A stretch of DNA of 7,705 bases from Bacteroidota bacterium. GTDB lineage: Bacteria > Bacteroidota > Bacteroidia > Flavobacteriales > Flavobacteriaceae. This document shows, in pieces, positions 1-5,118 of this stretch. The stretch lies in the NCBI GenBank assembly GCA_022560715.1, contig JADFSQ010000081.1, forward strand, positions 1-7,705, written 5' to 3'. Numbering within the stretch: position 1 is the stretch's first letter; each line of letters begins with the position of its first letter. The translations under genes and the position numbers were made by a program. Below the pieces are notes generated by a model. It was not told the DNA's origin. It ran no database searches and saw only the letters and a program-made list of their open reading frames with translations.

Positions 1-310
1 AGTTGAATAATTCTGAATCTTCTCCATCTCTTTCTGCAATTTGAGTCTTGAATTTTTCAAATTTATTCAGTAATCTTCTTTCAATTCTTTCAAGCTGTAA
101 ATTATAATAAGATTTCAATCTATCAATTTCCTCTACACGTACTAAATCAACTCTACTGAATAAATATTTGTTACTTGAAATATTTGTTAGTTTATAACTA
201 TTCCACCCTGGATTTGTCTTTAATATATGATTGTGAAGAGTTTCTTTGAAAATATATTCTTCTGATGAATATTTGCCAAAACTAAACATAGAGCCAAAAA
301 CATCACTCAT
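1..310 (-). CDS. Hypothetical protein, 5' part only (C-terminus outside window)
   Basis: An open reading frame on the minus strand starts with ATG at 310-308 and stays open to the window edge, giving the first 103 residues (MSDVFGSMFSFGKYSSEEYI...). I do not recognise the family. The visible part has no signal peptide and no membrane segment. Residues from about 70 onward are rich in charged residues with Leu/Ile spacing (VEEIDRLKSYYNLQLERIERR, then KFEKFKTQIAERDGED), which suggests a long helix or coiled coil. The start is supported by an AT-rich leader and a TAAATTTG match to the Bacteroidota -7 box about 45 bases upstream. The gene is in tandem with sahH but separated from it by a terminator, so it is probably its own transcription unit. 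That it is a real gene is likely from the unbroken frame in AT-rich DNA; its function is unknown. Confidence 0.6.
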   Translation of the reverse strand, partial: MSDVFGSMFSFGKYSSEEYIFKETLHNHILKTNPGWNSYKLTNISSNKYLFSRVDLVRVEEIDRLKSYYNLQLERIERRLLNKFEKFKTQIAERDGEDSELFN

Positions 311-353
311 TTTTATAGATAAGACATATAGAAATCTAATTATATTCATTATA

Positions 354-361
354 CAAATTTA
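354..361 (-). promoter_or_regulatory. Putative -7 box (TAAATTTG) for the left-end gene
   Basis: The minus strand reads TAAATTTG here, matching the Bacteroidota primary sigma factor -7 consensus TAnnTTTG. Transcription would start near 347, giving a leader of roughly 37 bases before the ATG at 310. No clear TTG/TTTG -33 element is visible at the usual spacing, so this rests on one box. A perfect inverted repeat (tttaagt-aaa-acttaaa, 358-374) overlaps the box and could be an operator, although such repeats also arise by chance in AT-rich DNA. Confidence 0.35.
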
Positions 362-390
362 AGTAAAACTTAAATAAAATCCTAATATAT

Positions 391-427
391 TTATAAAAAA
401 GAAAACCCTCACATTTCTGTAAGGGTT
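391..427 (-). terminator. Rho-independent terminator downstream of sahH
   Basis: On the minus strand the sequence AACCCTTACA-GAAA-TGTGAGGGTT forms a 10-bp stem (418-427 with 404-413) closed by a GAAA tetraloop and followed by a T-rich run (TTTTCTTTTTT). One pair is G-U on the minus strand but would be an A-C mismatch on the plus strand, and the loop is a GNRA type only on the minus strand. Both facts point to minus-strand use. It lies about 50 bases past the sahH stop and ahead of the promoter of the next minus-strand gene, so it should end the sahH transcript. Confidence 0.8.
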
Positions 428-459
428 AAAAATATTATAATTTAGTTTCAATTTATGAG

Positions 460-479
460 ATTCCCACCTTTGTGGGGAT
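460..479. repeat. Short palindrome directly after the sahH stop codon
   Basis: ATTCCCAC and GTGGGGAT pair around a CTTT loop to form an 8-bp hairpin abutting the sahH stop codon (481-483). One pair is G-T on the plus strand but A-C mismatched on the minus strand, so the fold is better when read on plus, although sahH is transcribed on minus. The form (gattcccacc-tt-..gtggga) resembles dispersed intergenic palindromes common in flavobacterial genomes; that likeness is from memory. It may protect the sahH mRNA 3' end or be a relic repeat. It is unrelated in sequence to the palindromes around the transposase gene. Confidence 0.5.
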
Positions 480-480
480 T

Positions 481-1797
481 TTAATATCTATAGTACTCAG
501 GCTTGTATGGTCCTTCAACTTTTACGCCAATATAATCGGCTTGGTCTTCACGAAGTTCTGTAAGCTCAACTCCAATTTTTGCCAAGTGTAATTTTGCTAC
601 TTTTTCATCGAGATGTTTAGGTAACATATACACTTCGTTTTTGTAGGCATCTCTGTTATTCCAAAGTTCTAATTGTGCTAAAGTTTGGTTGGTAAAGGAG
701 TTACTCATTACAAAACTTGGATGTCCTGTAGCACAGCCGAGATTAACTAAACGACCTTCAGCAAGAATAATAATGTCTTTTCCGTTTATAGTATATTTAT
801 CTACTTGTGGTTTGATGGTGTCTTTGGTATGACCATAATTATCGTTTAACCATGCCATGTCAATTTCGTTATCAAAATGACCAATATTGCAAACAATAGC
901 TTTGTCTTTTAATGCTTCAAAGTGACGCCCTTGAACAATATCTTTATTTCCTGTTGTAGTAATAATAATATCTGCATTGCCAATAACTGTTTCCAATTTC
1001 TTCACTTCAAAACCGTCCATTGCAGCTTGTAAAGCACAAATCGGGTCGATTTCAGTTACAGTTACAATACTTCCAGCTCCCTTAAATGATGCCGCAGTTC
1101 CTTTGCCAACATCACCATAACCACAAACAACTACACGTCTTCCGGCAAGCATTAAGTCTGTTGCACGACGAATAGCATCTACAGCACTTTCGCGACAACC
1201 ATATTTATTATCAAACTTGCTTTTAGTTACCGAATCGTTTACATTTATTGCAGGCATTGGTAGTGTTCCTGCTTTCATTCGGTCGTATAAACGATGAACT
1301 CCAGTTGTAGTTTCTTCACTTAAACCATTAATACCTTCAGCCAATTCCGGATATTTATCTAACACCATATTGGTCAAATCGCCACCATCATCAAGAATTA
1401 GATTTAAGGGTTTCCGGTCTTCACCAAAGAAAAGGGTTTGTTCAATACACCAATCAAACTCTTCTTCGGTCATATCTTTCCAAGCGTACACAGCAGTTCC
1501 GGCAGCAGCAATTGCAGCAGCAGCCTGATCTTGAGTAGAGAAAATGTTACAAGAACTCCATGTAACTTCAGCACCAAGGGCTTGCAAGGTTTCAATTAAA
1601 ACAGCGGTTTGAATCGTCATGTGTAAACAGCCAGCAATTCGAGCACCTTTAAGGGGTTGTGAATCTTTGTATTCGTCACGAAGACTCATTAATCCAGGCA
1701 TTTCTGCTTCTGCCAATTCTATTTCTTTACGTCCCCAATCTGCAAGCGATAAGTCTTTCACTTTATGTGCAACGTGAGGAATTGTTTTTGTGTTCAT
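481..1797 (-). CDS. ahcY: Adenosylhomocysteinase (S-adenosyl-L-homocysteine hydrolase)
   Basis: This cytosolic NAD-dependent enzyme reversibly splits S-adenosylhomocysteine into adenosine and homocysteine, removing the inhibitory by-product of SAM-dependent methylation. The 438-residue protein matches the family throughout. It shows the substrate-binding His in CLHMTIQT (about residue 59), DDGGDLTN (about 136-143), [20 protein letters not shown] with the catalytic Lys and Asp (about 192 and 196), the Rossmann loop GYGDVGKG (226-233), [20 protein letters not shown], and the C-terminal KPEYYRY that completes the NAD site. It is close to the length of the human enzyme and lacks the extra loop of some bacterial forms such as the mycobacterial one. 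I start it at ATG 1797 ([16 protein letters not shown]): the 14-codon upstream extension begins with TTG at 1839, inside a promoter -7 box. The gene is divergent from the plus-strand cluster and has its own promoter and terminator. The symbol sahH is also used. Confidence 0.97.
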   Translation of the reverse strand: MNTKTIPHVAHKVKDLSLADWGRKEIELAEAEMPGLMSLRDEYKDSQPLKGARIAGCLHMTIQTAVLIETLQALGAEVTWSSCNIFSTQDQAAAAIAAAGTAVYAWKDMTEEEFDWCIEQTLFFGEDRKPLNLILDDGGDLTNMVLDKYPELAEGINGLSEETTTGVHRLYDRMKAGTLPMPAINVNDSVTKSKFDNKYGCRESAVDAIRRATDLMLAGRRVVVCGYGDVGKGTAASFKGAGSIVTVTEIDPICALQAAMDGFEVKKLETVIGNADIIITTTGNKDIVQGRHFEALKDKAIVCNIGHFDNEIDMAWLNDNYGHTKDTIKPQVDKYTINGKDIIILAEGRLVNLGCATGHPSFVMSNSFTNQTLAQLELWNNRDAYKNEVYMLPKHLDEKVAKLHLAKIGVELTELREDQADYIGVKVEGPYKPEYYRY

Positions 1798-1810
1798 ATT
1801 AGTATATTTG
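1781..1810 (+). promoter_or_regulatory. Putative promoter of the plus-strand cluster
   Basis: On the plus strand TATATTTG (1803-1810) matches the -7 box TAnnTTTG. ATTG (1781-1784) lies 18 bases before it, close to the spacing expected for a -33 element. Transcription would start near 1815-1820 and leave a leader of about 50 bases before the ATG at 1868. The -33 element would lie inside the first codons of sahH, so the divergent units share overlapping control DNA. Short AT-rich consensus matches are easily found by chance, hence the modest confidence. Confidence 0.4.
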
Positions 1811-1836
1811 TCTTTGTAATTATTAATTTGCGAATG

Positions 1837-1844
1837 CAAAGATA
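1837..1844 (-). promoter_or_regulatory. Promoter -7 box (TATCTTTG) of sahH
   Basis: The minus strand reads TATCTTTG, a full match to the Bacteroidota -7 consensus TAnnTTTG. Transcription would begin near 1830 and leave a leader of about 33 bases before the ATG at 1797. The matching -33 position falls at about 1864-1870, over the start codon of the divergent gene, and only weakly resembles TTTG. The box also contains the TTG that would be the start of an N-terminally extended sahH frame, which argues for the shorter protein. Confidence 0.55.
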
Positions 1845-1867
1845 ATCAATAACTTCGAGATATATAA

Positions 1868-2494
<627 letters not shown>

Positions 2495-3220
2495 ATGAGA
2501 AAAATTTATCAAGACATATTGGCCTCAACTTCAAACAAAGAAAAACTACTTGCCGTTTTAATAGATCCTGATAAAATGATGCCTGAAGGCATATCTGATT
2601 TTATTCAGAATGTAAATAATTCTATCATTACGCATATTTTTGTTGGTGGAAGTATGGTTGAAGATAATAAAACTGAAAAATTGGTTTCAGAAATAAAGAA
2701 GTATACAAATCTTCCAGTTATTGTATTCCCTGGAGATGTTTCTCAAATTGCAGAACAAGCAGATGCTATTTTGTTTTTATCATTAATTTCTGGACGACAA
2801 TCAGAGTATTTAATAGGTAAGCATGTTAAGGCAGTTTCAAAATTAAAAAAGACAGATTTAGAAGTGATTCCAACAGGATATATTTTAATTGAAAATGGCA
2901 AGGAGACATCAGTTCAAAAAGTCACACAAACACTACCAATGTTGCGCAATGATATTCAATTAGTTGTAGATACAGCTATTGCCGGAGAGTTATTAGGAAT
3001 GAAATTAATTTATCTTGAAGCTGGAAGTGGAGCAACACATCCTATTGACATCAAAATGATTTCAGAAGTGAAAAATGCAATTCAAATTCCGTTAATTGTT
3101 GGAGGAGGAATACGAACAAAAGAGCAATTAAATAATGTGTACAAATCTGGTGCAGATTTAGTTGTAATTGGAACAGCCTTTGAAGAAGACGAATTGTTTT
3201 TTGATAATTTACAAAAGTAA
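2495..3220 (+). CDS. Geranylgeranylglyceryl/heptaprenylglyceryl phosphate synthase (PcrB/GGGPS family)
   Basis: Members of this TIM-barrel family join a long prenyl diphosphate to sn-glycerol-1-phosphate through an ether bond, the first committed step of archaeal-type ether lipids. In Bacillus, PcrB uses heptaprenyl diphosphate; flavobacterial members belong to the group II GGGPS branch and are reported to prefer geranylgeranyl diphosphate. The 241-residue protein shows DPDK (24-27), FVGGS (49-53), VFPG (77-80), SLISGR (96-101), TGYI (127-130), YLEAGSGA (173-180), the phosphate-binding VGGGI (202-206) and GTAFE (226-230). All are standard for the family and in the usual order. There is no signal peptide or membrane segment. 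It starts with no spacer after the phosphopantetheinyl transferase stop. After its stop comes the palindrome of the inserted transposase unit. Chain-length specificity cannot be read from the sequence by eye, so no symbol is given (pcrB is used for Firmicutes members). Confidence 0.93.
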   Translation: MRKIYQDILASTSNKEKLLAVLIDPDKMMPEGISDFIQNVNNSIITHIFVGGSMVEDNKTEKLVSEIKKYTNLPVIVFPGDVSQIAEQADAILFLSLISGRQSEYLIGKHVKAVSKLKKTDLEVIPTGYILIENGKETSVQKVTQTLPMLRNDIQLVVDTAIAGELLGMKLIYLEAGSGATHPIDIKMISEVKNAIQIPLIVGGGIRTKEQLNNVYKSGADLVVIGTAFEEDELFFDNLQK

Positions 3221-3231
3221 ATTTTGCGAAT

Positions 3232-3258
3232 CCTGCAAGGTTTTGAAAACCTTGTAGG
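3232..3258 (-). repeat. REP-like palindrome, upstream copy
   Basis: The arms cctgcaaggtttt and aaaaccttgtagg pair around a single central G, with one G-T pair, giving a 13-bp imperfect stem (in practice probably a shorter stem with a 4-5 base loop). It lies 11 bases after the prenyl synthase stop codon and 25 bases before the transposase start. The off-centre G-T pair gives the element an orientation, opposite to that of the downstream copy; the strand given is only a convention. It may also act as an mRNA 3'-end hairpin for the upstream genes. No strong T tract follows, only tatttta. Confidence 0.75.
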
Positions 3259-3283
3259 TATTTTATAAAACAGATATTTAAAA

Positions 3284-3805
3284 ATGAAACTTGAAGTTTT
3301 AGAGAAAAACCATTATTACCATATTTACAATAGGGGAATTAATGGAGAAAGCATCTTTATTTCTGATGATAACAAAAAGTATTTTTTAAAACTTTTATCT
3401 AAATATTTAGTTACTAAAATTTCTATTTTTGCATATTGCCTAATGGATAATCATTATCATTTAATTATAAGAATGGATGATGAAGCAGAAGTTGTTACTC
3501 AAAGTTTTTCAAATTTATTTAATGCTTACGCAAAAGCATTTAACAAACAAAATAATAGGACAGGAAGTTTGTTTGAAAAACATTTTAAAAGAATAAAACT
3601 TGTGAATGAAGACTATTTAAACCCAAAGCATCATTTAAATATTGATTATAAAGATTTTGAATTTTCATCATATAAGGCAATACTATCAACAAAAATCACA
3701 AAGGTTAAAAGAGAAGAAATATTAAAGATATTTGGAGACATAGATATTTTTTTTTGTCATAAGCAAAAGAATCTGGTGTTATCAAATAAAGTCACATTTG
3801 AGTAA
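3284..3805 (+). CDS. REP-associated tyrosine transposase (RAYT, IS200-like Y1), probably inactive
   Basis: The 173-residue protein belongs to the HUH/Y1 single-strand transposase superfamily that acts on REP-type hairpins. It has the early strand YYHIYNRGI (11-19), the metal-binding HUH motif in MDNHYHLIIR (His57, His59), the RTGSLFEKHFKR stretch (92-103), NPKHH (113-117), the SSYKAIL motif (128-134) and a KREEILKIFG segment (142-151). In relatives, about nine residues ending in YIHxNP come before NPxxH and contain the nucleophilic tyrosine. Here NEDYL runs straight into NPKHH, so that block seems deleted in frame (junction near 3619/3620). Tyr111 is nearby but in the wrong place to be the usual nucleophile. 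A 9-T homopolymer (3747-3755) near the C-terminus is a possible frameshift spot, though the frame after it (HKQKN...) still looks family-like. Paired palindromes flank the gene. Confidence 0.85.
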   Translation: MKLEVLEKNHYYHIYNRGINGESIFISDDNKKYFLKLLSKYLVTKISIFAYCLMDNHYHLIIRMDDEAEVVTQSFSNLFNAYAKAFNKQNNRTGSLFEKHFKRIKLVNEDYLNPKHHLNIDYKDFEFSSYKAILSTKITKVKREEILKIFGDIDIFFCHKQKNLVLSNKVTFE

Positions 3806-3815
3806 TAAAAATATA

Positions 3816-3842
3816 CCTACAAGGTTCTAAAAACCTTGCAGG
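3816..3842 (+). repeat. REP-like palindrome, downstream copy
   Basis: The arms cctacaaggtt and aaccttgcagg pair around ctaaa, with one A-C mismatch on this strand that becomes G-T on the other. It matches the reverse complement of the upstream copy at 25 of 27 positions; both differences are near the loop, so the stem ends are conserved. It starts 10 bases after the transposase stop and ends 35 bases before pnuC. The conserved stem with a variable loop is what is expected of an element recognised by a RAYT. Confidence 0.75.
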
Positions 3843-3877
3843 AAGCATTAATAACCAAAAAGCATGAATAAATTATT

Positions 3878-4588
3878 ATGACAGAGATTATAGACTTCTT
3901 TCTTGAGCCATACAAATCAGCTCCAATTATTAATATTGTTTTAGAATTTATTGCTGCATTTCTTGGGGTATTGAGTGTCTTCTTTGCAAAACGAGAAAAC
4001 ATATTGGTGTATCCAACAGGAATTATAAGTACAGGATTGTATGTTTATTTATTATCTCAATGGAACTTATATGGTGATTTAATTATCAATATTTACTTTA
4101 CACTTATGAGTATTTATGGTTGGTATATGTGGAGCAAAATAATTGATGACAAGCACAATCACATTAAAATTTCAAGAACAAATAGATTAGATAAGATAAA
4201 AGCAATAGGAATTTTTGTATTTACTTCAATATTTGTTATTGTAGTTTATAGACATTATAACGTAATGCCTAACAATTTAAATTTCGCAGAAAGTATTCAC
4301 TTTGCTTTCACTAATATTTTTTCAGGGTCACTTGAAGATTTCAGAAAAGCAACCCCTTTTATTGATACTTTTACAACCGGAATATTTTTTGCTGCTATGT
4401 GGTTAATGGCACTAAAGAAAATTGAAAACTGGACATTATGGATTATTGGAAATATTGCATCAATTCCGCTATATTTTGTAAAAGGATATGGTTTTACAGG
4501 GATACAGTATTCCATATTTTTAATATTAGCCTATTTAGGATATAAACAATGGAAGAAAAACTTAAACAACAACCTTCAAACTGTATAA
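3878..4588 (+). CDS. pnuC: Nicotinamide riboside transporter PnuC
   Basis: This inner-membrane protein of 236 residues facilitates uptake of nicotinamide riboside, a NAD precursor. About seven hydrophobic segments can be seen (roughly 17-36, 43-60, 66-86, 107-124, 163-180, 185-202 and 204-222), as expected for the PnuC fold. Family motifs include QWNLYGD (61-67), the aromatic YGWYMW (80-85) and NWTLWIIGN (184-192), where Trp and Asn residues line the substrate path. Relatives called PnuT or PnuX carry thiamine or riboflavin and accompany thiamine kinase genes or riboswitches. Here the next gene, overlapping by 40 bases, is a nicotinamide riboside kinase, which supports the nicotinamide riboside assignment; no riboswitch is visible upstream. 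The ATG at 3878 directly precedes the conserved N-terminus. The mobile unit lies just upstream and may have separated pnuC from the promoter-proximal genes. Confidence 0.92.
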   Translation: MTEIIDFFLEPYKSAPIINIVLEFIAAFLGVLSVFFAKRENILVYPTGIISTGLYVYLLSQWNLYGDLIINIYFTLMSIYGWYMWSKIIDDKHNHIKISRTNRLDKIKAIGIFVFTSIFVIVVYRHYNVMPNNLNFAESIHFAFTNIFSGSLEDFRKATPFIDTFTTGIFFAAMWLMALKKIENWTLWIIGNIASIPLYFVKGYGFTGIQYSIFLILAYLGYKQWKKNLNNNLQTV

Positions 4589-5118
4589 AAGTAGTTTTAT
4601 TTGGTCCAGAATCTACTGGCAAAACAACACTTGCTGAGCAATTGGCAAGACATTACAATTCTATTTGGGTACGAGAATATGCACGTAGATACCTTCAGGA
4701 TAAATGGAATAACGAGCGCAAGACTTGTGAACCTGAAGATTTATTACCCATTGCTATTGGACAAATGAAACTTGAAAATGATTTGGCTCAAAAAACAAAT
4801 TCGGTATTAATATGCGATACAGATTTGTTGGAAACCAAAGTATATTCAGAAGCGTATTACGTTGGTAGTTGCGACCCAATATTAGAAAAATATGCCATAG
4901 AAAATACTTACGATTTATATTTTTTAACCTATATTGATACACCTTGGGAAGCCGACGATTTACGAGACAAACCCAATGAGCGTGAGCGTATGTTTAAAGC
5001 TTTTGAAGATGCATTAAAAAAATATAACAGACCTTATGTTTTGCTTAAAGGAAATAAAAAAGAACGCTTGGCAGAAGCAGTAAAACATATAGATAAACTA
5101 ATTAAAAATAAGCCTTGA
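4549..5118 (+). CDS. NadR-like nicotinamide riboside kinase (AAA/P-loop ATPase)
   Basis: The protein corresponds to the C-terminal kinase domain of NadR, which phosphorylates nicotinamide riboside to NMN using ATP. The 189 residues hold a Walker A motif GPESTGKT (19-26), VREYARRYL (41-49), a DTDLLETKVYSEAYY segment with Asp90/Asp92 in the Walker B position, and the lid-like DDLRDKPNERERMF (136-149). All are standard for this family. The helix-turn-helix and NMN adenylyltransferase domains of enterobacterial NadR are absent, so NMN must be adenylated by another enzyme such as NadD or NadM encoded elsewhere. The ATG at 4549 lies inside the end of pnuC (40-base overlap), and the encoded N-terminus MEEKLKQQ leads naturally into the P-loop strand. 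The overlap with pnuC fits a transport-and-trap pair: the phosphorylated product cannot leave through PnuC. It also overlaps the next gene by 4 bases. Confidence 0.88.
   Translation: MEEKLKQQPSNCIKVVLFGPESTGKTTLAEQLARHYNSIWVREYARRYLQDKWNNERKTCEPEDLLPIAIGQMKLENDLAQKTNSVLICDTDLLETKVYSEAYYVGSCDPILEKYAIENTYDLYFLTYIDTPWEADDLRDKPNERERMFKAFEDALKKYNRPYVLLKGNKKERLAEAVKHIDKLIKNKP

Larger units (their letters stand above)
3232..3842. mobile_element. REP-type mobile unit: RAYT gene between inverted palindromes
   Basis: Two 27-base imperfect palindromes (3232-3258 and 3816-3842) face each other in inverted orientation around a REP-associated tyrosine transposase gene. Reverse-complementing one gives 25 of 27 identities with the other. 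Likeness continues inward (taggta followed by an AT-rich stretch) on both sides. The unit breaks an otherwise tight gene cluster: without it, the prenyl synthase stop and the pnuC start would be only about 46 bases apart. No flanking target duplication is obvious, as expected for HUH/Y1 transposition. The arrangement corresponds to a RAYT with its REP elements. The transposase appears to lack its catalytic tyrosine, so the unit is probably no longer active by itself. Confidence 0.7.

Noticed and set aside
1798..1839. N-terminal extension of sahH starting at TTG 1839
   Set aside because: The TTG lies inside the TATCTTTG promoter box, the 14 added residues do not resemble the family, and ATG 1797 gives the usual 438-residue protein.
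3232..3258. Rho-independent terminator after the prenyl synthase gene
   Set aside because: The hairpin lacks a real T tract and has an inverted near-copy beyond the transposase gene, so it is better explained as a REP-like element.
3747..3755. Nine-T run in the transposase gene as a programmed frameshift site
   Set aside because: The frame after the run still looks like the family's C-terminus, so no shift is needed; it is at most a sequencing-error hot spot.
3864..3881. Five-codon leader frame (MNKLL) whose TGA overlaps the pnuC ATG
   Set aside because: It is too short to tell from chance in AT-rich DNA. There is no run of a regulatory amino acid and no attenuator hairpin after it.
3817..4002. 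Minus-strand 61-codon frame
   Set aside because: It overlaps the REP-like palindrome and the start of pnuC on the other strand and has no family features; it is a shadow of pnuC.
4297..4515. Minus-strand 72-codon frame inside pnuC
   Set aside because: It is antisense to well-conserved PnuC membrane segments, with no start context or recognisable motif.
4754..4942. Minus-strand 62-codon frame inside the kinase gene
   Set aside because: It is fully antisense to a conserved P-loop kinase; the composition is a by-product of the real gene.
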